Part shown: positions 33,903 through 41,930 of the stretch, piece after piece
Numbering within the stretch: the stretch's first letter is position 1
Layout: each line of letters starts with the position of its first letter
Source: Candidatus Aminicenantota bacterium
Lineage (GTDB): Bacteria; Acidobacteriota; Aminicenantia; Aminicenantales; Aminicenantaceae
Length of the DNA: 64,000 nt
Direction: 5' to 3'
NCBI GenBank assembly: GCA_014727835.1
Contig: WJMT01000104.1
Location: 38,913-102,912 of the forward strand
Made by a program: the position numbers and the translations under genes
Notes under the pieces: generated by a model
What the model was told of the DNA's origin: nothing
What the model saw: the letters and a program-made list of their open reading frames with translations, nothing else
The model's database searches: none

Positions 33903-35369
33903 ATGTATAACAGAAGGGAATTTTTAAAATTATTAGGAGCGGGCAGTGCTTTCTTTCATCTCAGCTCCTGCTCAAAAAATTTGAAAACAAGCCAAAACCG
34001 GCCCAATATCGTTCTCATCTTTACCGATGATCAGGGCTATTCCGATGTGGGATGCTTTGGCGCCCAAGGATTTGACACTCCCAATCTGGACAAGATGGCT
34101 GAAAACGGAATGAGGTTCACCAGTTTTTATGTTCCCCAGGCTGTATGCAGTGCTTCCCGAGCCGGCTTGTTAACCGGTTGTTACCCCAATAGAATCGGGA
34201 TCCGAGGGGCTTTGGGACCCAACGCACAAGTCGGCCTTCATTCCAGTGAGGTGACCATCGCTGAAATACTCAAAACCAAAGGCTATACCACTGCCATATT
34301 CGGGAAATGGCATCTCGGTCACCACCTCGAATTCCTTCCTCTCCAGCATGGCTTTGATGAATATTTCGGACTTCCCTACTCAAATGACATGTGGCCAGTG
34401 AATTATGATGGAAAACCGGTCCAAACAGGACATAAGTCCAATTATCCGCCTCTTCCGCTTATTGAAAACAATCATAAAATATCAGAAATTAGGACACTTC
34501 AAGACCAGGCCGCTTTGACCACTCTCTACACTCAAAGAGCTGTGGAGTTTATTGAAAGAAATCAACACAGGCCTTTCTTCCTTTATGTTCCTCATTCTAT
34601 GCCCCATGTTCCCTTAGGGGTCTCGGATAAATTCAGAGGACAAAGCCGACAAGGACTTTACGGAGATGTGATCATGGAAATCGACTGGTCCGTTGGTCAG
34701 ATCATCAAGGCGCTGAAAAGAAACCGCCTTGAAAACAAGACTCTGGTGATTTTTACTTCAGATAATGGGCCCTGGATGAATTACGGAAACCATGCCGGCT
34801 CCACCGGCCCTTTGAGAGAGGGAAAAGGAACTTCCTGGGAAGGAGGGGTCAGAGTGCCTTGCATCATGCAATGGCCTCACCAAATCCCCTCTGACCAAGT
34901 GTGCCTGCAAATGGCAAGCACTATAGACATTCTTCCCACCATTGCTGAAATCACCGGTGCTTCACTGCCTGATCATAAAATTGACGGAGTCAGTGTTTTT
35001 TCTCTTCTTCGGGGAAATAAACAGGCCCATCCTAGAGATCACTTTTATTATTACTACACCCACAAACACGGATATCAGCTGCAGTGTGTGAGGCAGGGCA
35101 AGTGGAAACTTCACTTTCCCCATTCTTACAGGTCCTATCAGGGAGTTGACAAAGGCATGGATGGCCATCCCGGCCCGTATGCAAGAGGGAAAACCGGAGT
35201 CGAACTGTATAATCTTGAAAAGGACATCGGCGAAAACACTGATGTGGCTTCCCAATTCCCTGATGTTGTGAAAAGGCTCAAGGCCCTGGGCGAAAAAGCC
35301 CGACAAGACCTGGGAGATATGAAGATGGGAGGGAGCGGAGTCAGGCCTTCAGGCCGAATTCAGAAATGA
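33903..35369 (+). CDS. Sulfatase, Tat-exported lipoprotein (arylsulfatase A family)
   Basis: 488 residues from ATG 33903, which has GAGGAAAGGG just upstream; the frame opens at 33843 but those 20 residues precede the Tat signal. The N-terminus NRREFLKLLGAGSAFFHLSSC combines a twin-arginine motif with a lipobox. Sulfatase motifs: NIVLIFTDDQGY (metal site), Cys82 in AVCSASRAGLLTG, the C-x-A-S-R sequence converted to formylglycine, GKWHLGHH and TSDNGPW. It hydrolyses sulfate esters, probably of glycans, in the periplasm. No sulfatase-maturing enzyme is in the window. Confidence 0.92.
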   Translation: MYNRREFLKLLGAGSAFFHLSSCSKNLKTSQNRPNIVLIFTDDQGYSDVGCFGAQGFDTPNLDKMAENGMRFTSFYVPQAVCSASRAGLLTGCYPNRIGIRGALGPNAQVGLHSSEVTIAEILKTKGYTTAIFGKWHLGHHLEFLPLQHGFDEYFGLPYSNDMWPVNYDGKPVQTGHKSNYPPLPLIENNHKISEIRTLQDQAALTTLYTQRAVEFIERNQHRPFFLYVPHSMPHVPLGVSDKFRGQSRQGLYGDVIMEIDWSVGQIIKALKRNRLENKTLVIFTSDNGPWMNYGNHAGSTGPLREGKGTSWEGGVRVPCIMQWPHQIPSDQVCLQMASTIDILPTIAEITGASLPDHKIDGVSVFSLLRGNKQAHPRDHFYYYYTHKHGYQLQCVRQGKWKLHFPHSYRSYQGVDKGMDGHPGPYARGKTGVELYNLEKDIGENTDVASQFPDVVKRLKALGEKARQDLGDMKMGGSGVRPSGRIQK

Positions 35370-35380
35370 AAAACCAGGAT

Positions 35381-35409
35381 TTGACATCTTGTGTGGATTC
35401 CTATTTAAT
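35381..35409 (+). promoter_or_regulatory. Promoter for the 35445 gene pair
   Basis: TTGACA (35381-35386), 17-base spacer and TTTAAT (35404-35409), immediately after the sulfatase stop. It separates the following two genes from the sulfatase unit. Confidence 0.45.
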
Positions 35410-35444
35410 TTAAACAGCAACAATTTGCCAGGCGGGAGATTTTG

Positions 35445-36068
35445 ATGCCAAATACAAACAAACGGATGTTTTTATTCGTTACATTCTTTTGCCTATTGAT
35501 TTTGCCTTTAACCGGACTTGATGAAGAGGGACTCCAAGCGGATTTGCCTGTGTTGATCAGTTCATGCGGACAAAGCCCGGGCGCCACTATGATCAAAGTC
35601 ATCTTTATGAAACTCGATTTTGAGAACCCAGATCCAGCTTACACCACAAAAATGCAGGCTGCTGCTGAAGACTTGGTTTCTGCTCAGGAGGAAGGCGCTC
35701 CTTACAAATCACTGATCATTGTCATGGGAGCCAGTCTCAAAGGAATGGGTGCAGCCGGCATATCCATAGAGGATGAACTGTCAAGAATCGACTCTCTCAT
35801 CCAGGAAGCTCAAAATCAGGGAATCACCATCATCGGAGCTCATATCGAGGGGACGAAAAGAAGGGCTCAAGGGGCAGCCCCAGGGGATAACACTGATGAG
35901 TTGAGCATTGATGCGGTCGCTCCCCTCTCTGATATTCTTGTTATAAACAAACAAGGCAATGAAGACCGGCGATTCTCCATCATCGCAGAAGAAAATAATA
36001 TTCCCATGATCATGGTAGAAAAAAACCTGGAACTCATGGAAAAACTGAAAGTCCTGTTCTCACAATAA
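35445..36068 (+). CDS. Exported protein of unknown function (DUF6305-like)
   Basis: 207 residues from ATG 35445 behind GGGAG. A signal peptide (FLFVTFFCLLILPLTG) precedes a mature domain beginning ADLPVLISSCGQSPGATMIKV, with alternating strands and helices (KSLIIVMGASLKGMGAAG, GITIIGAHIEG, DILVINKQGNE, IPMIMVEKN). This looks like a Rossmann-type alpha/beta fold. From memory it resembles the DUF6305 family, which I cannot verify. The repeated Gly-rich turn after each strand suggests ligand binding. It is followed 65 bases on by a second unknown gene on the same strand. Confidence 0.6.
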   Translation: MPNTNKRMFLFVTFFCLLILPLTGLDEEGLQADLPVLISSCGQSPGATMIKVIFMKLDFENPDPAYTTKMQAAAEDLVSAQEEGAPYKSLIIVMGASLKGMGAAGISIEDELSRIDSLIQEAQNQGITIIGAHIEGTKRRAQGAAPGDNTDELSIDAVAPLSDILVINKQGNEDRRFSIIAEENNIPMIMVEKNLELMEKLKVLFSQ

Positions 36069-36133
36069 TTCGAATGGTTTTTGAATCTGTATAAAAATCT
36101 CCATCCAGGGACTTGAGCCAAGAGGAATAGAAA

Positions 36134-36721
36134 ATGGGAGAACTCATCGCTTCAATCACACTTCCAGAAGCACTGGCTTTGCTTCTTTTCCTTTCCTCTT
36201 TTTGGTTGATAAAGATACTGATCAAAGGGGAAAGAGAGAATTTCATACGGGGCGTCATTCTTTTTCTTTTTCTTCTTCTGGGGCTCCTTTATCTCAACCA
36301 GAGCGAAGCGAAAAAAATCACTCTATCAGATGTAAAGTCAGCTGTTTTCCCTCAAAAAGAGACTCTATATGTCTACACCATTGAAAAAGGACAGCTTCCT
36401 TCCAGGGGAGAATACACCCGGTATATTTTTAAAGATCCCAAGCCCAGGCTTGACCTCAAGATGGATTCATCACACCGCTATTTCCATATGGAGAATCCCT
36501 CCTCCCTAAATAAGGTCTTGAAAGAGTTGGATCTTCCTGAACTCAACTCCGGCACTCGAGAACTGGCTTCGCTCACTGGGTCTCAGAACGACCTCTCTAT
36601 ATACAGATGGGATGATTATCCTCCGGGGATCCTCATTATGGAAAAAACCACCTGTGTGGATAAAAGCTCGGTTACCCGTTATCACTGCCTATCTGTACTC
36701 ACCCTTATCGCACGTTATTAG
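36134..36721 (+). CDS. Membrane protein of unknown function
   Basis: 195 residues. Two membrane helices at the N-terminus (LPEALALLLFLSSFWLIKILI and FIRGVILFLFLLLGLLYL) are followed by a soluble domain of about 130 residues, probably periplasmic or cytoplasmic beta-rich (KETLYVYTIEKGQLPSRGEY, RYIFKDPKPRLDLKMD, SIYRWDDYPPGILIME), with two cysteines near the end (TTCVDK, YHCLSV). I recognise no family. GAGGAA precedes the ATG. It is probably transcribed with the 35445 gene. Its stop is 6 bases from that of the converging threonine-synthase-like gene. Confidence 0.55.
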   Translation: MGELIASITLPEALALLLFLSSFWLIKILIKGERENFIRGVILFLFLLLGLLYLNQSEAKKITLSDVKSAVFPQKETLYVYTIEKGQLPSRGEYTRYIFKDPKPRLDLKMDSSHRYFHMENPSSLNKVLKELDLPELNSGTRELASLTGSQNDLSIYRWDDYPPGILIMEKTTCVDKSSVTRYHCLSVLTLIARY

Positions 36722-36727
36722 CCTGGT

Positions 36728-38056
36728 TTATTTGATAATATCCTCCCACAATCTTTTTCTGTATTGGTCTCTATCCATCAGTCCACAATCATCCAATGTA
36801 TTCACCCGGGTGGTTTTGTAAATCAACTTGGACATGAATCCAGGGGCCCTCCGAATCCCTTCTCCGACATTGATGATCACCACATCATCGTCTTTCAACA
36901 ATCCATCACTTAAGGATCGGAAAAAGCCTCCCACTGCAATGGCAGCGGCAGGGCCTATCCTCACAGCAGATTCATAAGCAATCAAACGGGATATGGGAAT
37001 GGTGTCCACTTCCGGAAAATCATTGATCTCTCCTCCGCTTTCATGCACTAACTTGCTCACAAAAGGATAGGTTTTGGGATATCCTGTGGCCAACGTCGGT
37101 ATGATGGTCTTGGGATCATGATATATGGGGAAAGACTTTTCCCAATCCTCGGGGAATCCTTTCTTTTTTGCTTCAGCCCAGGCATTTGCCATAGGAGCGC
37201 ATTTGTCAGTCTGAGTGAGTATAAACCGGGGCATTTTTTCAAAAAAGCCCATTCCTTTGAGTTCATTGCAGGCCTTGGCAATTCCCAAAGGTCCGGTTCC
37301 CCCGCTGAGTGCCTGGATGTAGACTGTGGGAAAATCCAGCATCAGACGGAGCCACTCATATACCATGGTCTTTTTGGCTTCGATCCGCATGGGATCAAAA
37401 TTGCCTGCAGCCAGAAGGATATTGTTCTTCTTTGAAAATTCAAGGGCCATCTCTTTTGCGGCTTGATAATCCCCGTTGACTCGAAAGACCTTTTGCCCAA
37501 AGCATCCGATCTCAGCCTCCTGGGCCTGAGAAGAATTGCTGGGAATGAACGCATATAAAGTGATGTTGGCTGCAGCCAGATACCGGGCATAGGCCACTCC
37601 CACATTTCCGGTTGAGGCTGTGACATAAGTCTGGATGTTGTTTTCCTTCAGCACACTGGCAATCATGGATCCTGCCAGGTCTTTGAAAGTGCCGGTGGCA
37701 AAATTATCATCATGTCTGTGGGCAAACACCTTTATCCGTAGGTTATAGTTTTTTTTGGCAAATTTTTCTAAGAACCGCCATCTGTCAATAGGCACGATCC
37801 CTTCTCCGCAGCTCACAATATTGTCCTTTTTATTTAGGGGCAAATAATCAAAATAGCGCCATAATCCCGAAAAATAAGCATCCTTGTCATGCAGCAGGTC
37901 TTCAATATGGTCCATTCTATCTGAGTAGACAACATCAGCCTTATTGTCTCCGCATTGGGGGCATCTCTGTCCGCTGTCAAACCATTCTTTAAATTCATCT
38001 ATTTCTTGATCGCAATTGCTGCAGATAAGGTTAAACTTGTTTTTTTGTTTTTTCAC
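36728..38056 (-). CDS. Threonine-synthase-like PLP enzyme (candidate cysteate synthase)
   Basis: 442 residues from a GTG start at 38056 behind AAGGGAG. The N-terminus carries a zinc-ribbon-like pair, CSNC and CPQC. The fold-type II PLP core shows the lysine motif FATGTFKDLAGSM, the phosphate loop TASTGNVGVAYARY, and ALSGGTGPLGIAKA. This is the threonine synthase family, which takes O-phosphohomoserine to threonine; a branch, cysteate synthase, joins O-phosphoserine and sulfite. There is no other threonine-pathway gene here, but the gene overlaps cysH, the sulfite-forming reductase, by 26 bases. A sulfonate-forming role is therefore inferred, not shown. Confidence 0.75.
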   Translation of the reverse strand: MKKQKNKFNLICSNCDQEIDEFKEWFDSGQRCPQCGDNKADVVYSDRMDHIEDLLHDKDAYFSGLWRYFDYLPLNKKDNIVSCGEGIVPIDRWRFLEKFAKKNYNLRIKVFAHRHDDNFATGTFKDLAGSMIASVLKENNIQTYVTASTGNVGVAYARYLAAANITLYAFIPSNSSQAQEAEIGCFGQKVFRVNGDYQAAKEMALEFSKKNNILLAAGNFDPMRIEAKKTMVYEWLRLMLDFPTVYIQALSGGTGPLGIAKACNELKGMGFFEKMPRFILTQTDKCAPMANAWAEAKKKGFPEDWEKSFPIYHDPKTIIPTLATGYPKTYPFVSKLVHESGGEINDFPEVDTIPISRLIAYESAVRIGPAAAIAVGGFFRSLSDGLLKDDDVVIINVGEGIRRAPGFMSKLIYKTTRVNTLDDCGLMDRDQYRKRLWEDIIK

Positions 38057-38807
38057 TTTTTTTCTCCCTTGTTTTGAGTTGCTGAACCCAGGCTTCTTCT
38101 TCCTCTTTCACCAAATCAAGATGCAGACCGCACTCGGTTTTGTCAGAGTCAGGCCACCGACCACTCCTCGGCCGCTTTTCCGAGACTCCTCGGGTTGTAC
38201 ATTCCGGAGGAAAACAGCCTATAGAAGTGTATCCCTGGTCATAAAGCGGATGAAAAGGCAATCTTTTGGCATAAATGTGCTGCCATATTTTATTTCGGCT
38301 CCAATGGATCAATGGGTGGATCCTGATATGTCCTTTTTGGTCATGCATAAACATGTTCATGGATTCCCTGTTTGAATTTTGGTCTCTTCTCAAAGCAGAC
38401 AACCAAGCCGTGATTTGAGATCTTTTTTTCAGTCTTTTAAGCGGTTCAACCTTATGGGTCCGGCAGCACAAATCCGGGTCTTTTTTATAAAGAGGCTCCT
38501 TGTTTTCTTTTGATGTTCCCTTTTTCTTTGTCTCAGGTCCGATGGTCACCACATTCAGCTTCCATTCATGAATCAATCTGTCCCTGAACTCCAGGGTTTC
38601 CGGAAAATGATATCCTGTATCAATAAAAAAAACAGGGAGATCCGGTTGGATATCTCTGACTAAATCCAGCAACACCACACCGGATGCCTGGAAAGAGGAG
38701 ATCATGGCTGCATCCGGATATATCTTCTCCATCACCCAGCTGATAACATCCTCGCATCTGGCGTGTCTGAACTGCATATTGAGTTTGGTGAGATCATATC
38801 CCTTCAT
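38031..38807 (-). CDS. cysH: Phosphoadenylyl/adenylyl sulfate reductase, CysH family
   Basis: 258 residues. The PP-loop-type nucleotide site is seen in AAMISSFQASGVVLLDL and the family segment FFIDTGYHFPETLEF. The iron-sulfur Cys pair is DLCCRTHKVEPL, the second pair is in SIGCFPPECTTRGV, and the catalytic KTECGLH lies near the end. The enzyme reduces APS or PAPS to sulfite in the cytoplasm. The presence of the cysteine pairs favours an APS-type [4Fe-4S] enzyme, but the usual CxxC is CxxxxC here. It overlaps the threonine-synthase-like gene. A promoter lies just upstream, with only a short leader. Confidence 0.85.
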   Translation of the reverse strand: MKGYDLTKLNMQFRHARCEDVISWVMEKIYPDAAMISSFQASGVVLLDLVRDIQPDLPVFFIDTGYHFPETLEFRDRLIHEWKLNVVTIGPETKKKGTSKENKEPLYKKDPDLCCRTHKVEPLKRLKKRSQITAWLSALRRDQNSNRESMNMFMHDQKGHIRIHPLIHWSRNKIWQHIYAKRLPFHPLYDQGYTSIGCFPPECTTRGVSEKRPRSGRWPDSDKTECGLHLDLVKEEEEAWVQQLKTREKKSEKTKKQV

Positions 38808-38820
38808 TGTTTTTCAAAAG

Positions 38821-38849
38821 AGAATACACTCTTCCTGTTCATTGTTCAA
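38821..38849 (-). promoter_or_regulatory. cysH promoter
   Basis: Minus strand: TTGAAC (38844-38849), 17-base spacer, TATTCT (38821-38826). The predicted start of transcription is about 7 bases before the cysH ATG, and no ribosome site is seen, so the message would be nearly leaderless. Confidence 0.4.
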
Positions 38850-38860
38850 GAATTATTACT

Positions 38861-38877
38861 CTCTCCCAAGAGGAGAG
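38861..38877 (-). terminator. Hairpin after the tldE-type gene
   Basis: CTCTCC and GGAGAG form a perfect 6-base stem with a 5-base loop, 18 bases after the stop of the upstream minus-strand gene, followed on that strand by an A/T-rich stretch without a long T run. A weak terminator is possible. Confidence 0.35.
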
Positions 38878-38895
38878 TCTGTCATCAATTCAAAT

Positions 38896-40218
38896 TCACA
38901 GACCGGAAACAACCATGTCTTCAAAAACAAGACTGGGGGTGCGGTAGGAGGAATAAATCCAGGGATCATTAGCTGTTTCAACCAGTCTCTGCCAAAATTT
39001 GAGGTGATTTCCAGCTATATTCATTTCAGAAACAGCCTGGACAGGTTCGCCGTTTTCAAACAATTGTCCGATGATTCCAATAGAAGCATCCCCGGTGGTT
39101 GAATTTGAGTTGCCTCCGATGAATCCGGTGATGAAGATTCCTCTGCCAAGGTCCTTCATGATCTCTTTCACCGAACGCTTCCCAGACGGAATAACAAGGT
39201 TGGATGGCCCCCCTGTGGTGGGCTCCCATCCCAATTTCTGAGAGTAGTACCAGCCGATATAAAAATCTTTCAGCATACCGCCGTCAGTCATGGTCCTTTT
39301 TTTGGCGGCAAATCCATCCCCATCATACAACCGGCTTCCCAGACCTCCTTTTATAAAAGGATCGTCTTTCAATGTGAAATGTGAGCTTCCGACCCGTTTC
39401 CCTTTTTTATTCGAGAGAAAAGACCTCTTCTGCTGAATGCTGCTTCCATACATGGCCGCTAAGAATCCTCCCAAAAACCGGGAGACTTGTCTGTTCTCCA
39501 GTATAATCGGAAGAGTCTCTGTCTTGATTTTTTTGGCTCCCAGCAGATTAAGGGTTCGTTTGGCTGCTTCTCTGCCGATGTGCTCAGGTTCGGGCATTTC
39601 TTTGCGATGGGTGCAAACCACAAAACTGTAATCACTCGGCCTCCGCGCTCCGTCGCCTTTGGCGGTCATAGAAGCCACCGCCACATAAACCGTGGCTTCC
39701 CTGTGTCCCTGGAAACCATTGCTGGACAACAGGACTTCTTCCGCATAAGAATCCTGCTGCTCTGCAGTCACTGAGATGGCTTTGTCTCCCCCCTTCTCAA
39801 GACAGGCCTGTTCTATCTCTTTGACCATTTCATGCCTGTCTTTAGGACCAAAATTTTTGTGTTCAGGGTCCACCAGTTCCAGATCTTTGTCTTCTCTTCC
39901 CTGATAGTATTTGGGGTCCGGGAGGTTCCTGTAAGGATCTTTGGCAAGAAGCTTTGTGGTGGAAACAGCATTGGAAATGAAATCTTTGACCGCTGTTTTG
40001 CGGAGATCAGAGGTGGTCTGGACTGAATATCTTCCATTGGCATACACCTCCACACCCAAACCTCGGGTGGATGCTTCCTTGATGTTTTCTGGCTTCTGGT
40101 TTCGGTAGCTTGTCTCAACCAAACGCTGATTATCGATGCGGACCCGGCATTCATCTGCCCCGGAAGATTTGGCTGTTTTTATGGACCAAGACGCGATATT
40201 ATAGAGTTCTTTGTTCAT
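38896..40218 (-). CDS. TldD/PmbA family protein, TldE-like subunit
   Basis: 440 residues from the ATG at 40218, behind AGGAG; the ATG at 40239 would overlap the upstream stop. The N-terminal half has the family pattern (SSGADECRVRIDNQR, TRGLGVEVYANGRY) and the C-terminal half the beta-barrel-like metalloprotease domain (GDGFAAKKRTMTDGGMLKDF, GNSNSTTGDASIGIIGQLFENG). The HExxxH motif of TldD is absent, so this is the non-catalytic TldE/PmbA-type partner. TldD/TldE heterodimers degrade unfolded peptides and trim microcin-like leaders. No signal peptide is visible, unlike the partner encoded 10 bases upstream. Confidence 0.85.
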   Translation of the reverse strand: MNKELYNIASWSIKTAKSSGADECRVRIDNQRLVETSYRNQKPENIKEASTRGLGVEVYANGRYSVQTTSDLRKTAVKDFISNAVSTTKLLAKDPYRNLPDPKYYQGREDKDLELVDPEHKNFGPKDRHEMVKEIEQACLEKGGDKAISVTAEQQDSYAEEVLLSSNGFQGHREATVYVAVASMTAKGDGARRPSDYSFVVCTHRKEMPEPEHIGREAAKRTLNLLGAKKIKTETLPIILENRQVSRFLGGFLAAMYGSSIQQKRSFLSNKKGKRVGSSHFTLKDDPFIKGGLGSRLYDGDGFAAKKRTMTDGGMLKDFYIGWYYSQKLGWEPTTGGPSNLVIPSGKRSVKEIMKDLGRGIFITGFIGGNSNSTTGDASIGIIGQLFENGEPVQAVSEMNIAGNHLKFWQRLVETANDPWIYSSYRTPSLVFEDMVVSGL

Positions 40219-40228
40219 CTGTTTTCTC

Positions 40229-41764
40229 CTATTTTGCACTCACTCCGCCGACAGTCAGTGATTTCACCAGACAAGTGGGCTGGCCAAATCCCACTGGAAC
40301 AGCCTGGCCTCCTTTGCCGCAGGCTCCTCCGCCTCCTTTGGCCATTTCAAAATCACTGCCCACCATGGTGATGCTTCTCAGCATCTTAGGTCCGTTACCC
40401 ATGATGTTGATATCCTTGATCGGAGCGGTCAGTTTTCCGTTTTCAATCAAACGGCCTTGAGAAACATAAAATGCAAAATCACCTTCACCTATTTTGACCT
40501 GCCCGTTGCTCACATCTTTGACATACATGCCGTTTCCTGCTTTTTGAATCACTTCTTCCGGAGACGAGGGGCCTTCCAGCATATAGGTGTTCCTCATCCG
40601 GGGCTGGACATAGTGTTGATAGCTTTGACGCCGGCCGTTTCCGGTTGGTTTGAGCTTATAATGACGGGCTGATATTCTGTCATGCATGTAGCTGGCCAAT
40701 ATTCCCTGGTCCACCAGGACTGTTTTCTGTCCCGGAGTCCCCTCATCATCAAAATTAATGGATCCTGCAAGATGAGGAACTGTCCCGTCATCCAAAATGG
40801 TTACTGTGGGCTCGGCCACTTTTTGACCCATCATGGTACAGTAAGTGGAGGTTTTCTTTCTATTGAAATCTGCTTCCATTCCGTGGCCAATGGCTTCATG
40901 AAGCAGCACTCCGGTCACTCCCGGACCCAAAACAACCGGGATCTCTCCTGCAGGGGGCTGAACCGCATCGAACAAGACCTCTGCCCTTTCCACAGCTTCC
41001 CGGGCCACCTCATTCACCACAGATCCTGAATAAAAAGAAAAGTCTTTTCGTCCTCCCAAGTTCCATCCCGCTCTTTCCCTTTTTCCTTTCTTTTCCATCA
41101 CCACAGAGGCATTGAGATAATTCCTGGGCTGGAGGTCTTCGGCTTTGACTCCTTCACTGGTCACCACCATGATTCTTTTTTGCTGGTCATGAAAGGAGGC
41201 GTTCACTTTCACAACATGCGGCGATAAAGAGAAAGCCTTGTCATTGACGTTCTGCACAAGGGGAAGTTTGGACTCAAGAGGTACAGAAGTCAGCAGTTTC
41301 TGGAGAGGGTAGAAGTTCTTGGTTTGGAGAGCCACAAATTCGCCTGAAATTTCCTTGGCTTCATTATGGGCGATGGTGGCTGCAGTGGAGGCTGCTTTGA
41401 GCATTGATCCTTTGGTCAGTTCCTGAGTGAATCCATATCCAACCTGGTCTCCCATTACTGTCCGGATCCCGATGCCCAAGGCCACATCGCTGTAAGCCCT
41501 GTTGACTTTTCCGTCTTCCAGCAAAATCCAATTGCTGATGGTGTGTTCAAAGAACAGATCAGCAAAATCGCCTCCCTTAGAGAGAGCTTCAGAGAGAACC
41601 TTCTGGCAGAGTTGATCTGTAATGCCGAATTCTTTCTCAAAATAACCGGGGCTGTCAGCTCGAATCAGATCGTACCATCCTTTGGGTAAAATTGGAGTGG
41701 ATGCAGTGAAAGCAGCTGTGGCTGCAGCGGTCTTTATAAAAGACCTTCGGGACACTTTGTTCAT
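40229..41764 (-). CDS. TldD-family metalloprotease with Tat signal
   Basis: 511 residues from the ATG at 41764, behind AGGAGGG. The N-terminus SRRSFIKTAAATAAFTAS is a twin-arginine signal. The zinc motif HEAIGH (His289 to His294, HExxxH) sits in VTGVLLHEAIGHGMEADF, and GGACGKGGQAVPVG provides the C-terminal metal-site Cys region of TldD. This is the catalytic half of a TldD/TldE peptidase. Export by Tat contrasts with the cytoplasmic location of the enterobacterial enzyme. The partner gene is 10 bases downstream. Confidence 0.88.
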   Translation of the reverse strand: MNKVSRRSFIKTAAATAAFTASTPILPKGWYDLIRADSPGYFEKEFGITDQLCQKVLSEALSKGGDFADLFFEHTISNWILLEDGKVNRAYSDVALGIGIRTVMGDQVGYGFTQELTKGSMLKAASTAATIAHNEAKEISGEFVALQTKNFYPLQKLLTSVPLESKLPLVQNVNDKAFSLSPHVVKVNASFHDQQKRIMVVTSEGVKAEDLQPRNYLNASVVMEKKGKRERAGWNLGGRKDFSFYSGSVVNEVAREAVERAEVLFDAVQPPAGEIPVVLGPGVTGVLLHEAIGHGMEADFNRKKTSTYCTMMGQKVAEPTVTILDDGTVPHLAGSINFDDEGTPGQKTVLVDQGILASYMHDRISARHYKLKPTGNGRRQSYQHYVQPRMRNTYMLEGPSSPEEVIQKAGNGMYVKDVSNGQVKIGEGDFAFYVSQGRLIENGKLTAPIKDINIMGNGPKMLRSITMVGSDFEMAKGGGGACGKGGQAVPVGFGQPTCLVKSLTVGGVSAK

Positions 41765-41930
41765 AAATCCCTCCTGATTTGAATTTTCCAAAATCTGGAA
41801 TATATAAAATCATCCCCATGGCTTTATCATTATACGATATTTCATGTGGATTGAGAACCGCACATCTCTATTGATTTTTTGACATTCCTTCTGGAATAAT
41901 AAAACCATAATGACAAAAAAAGGAGGAACC

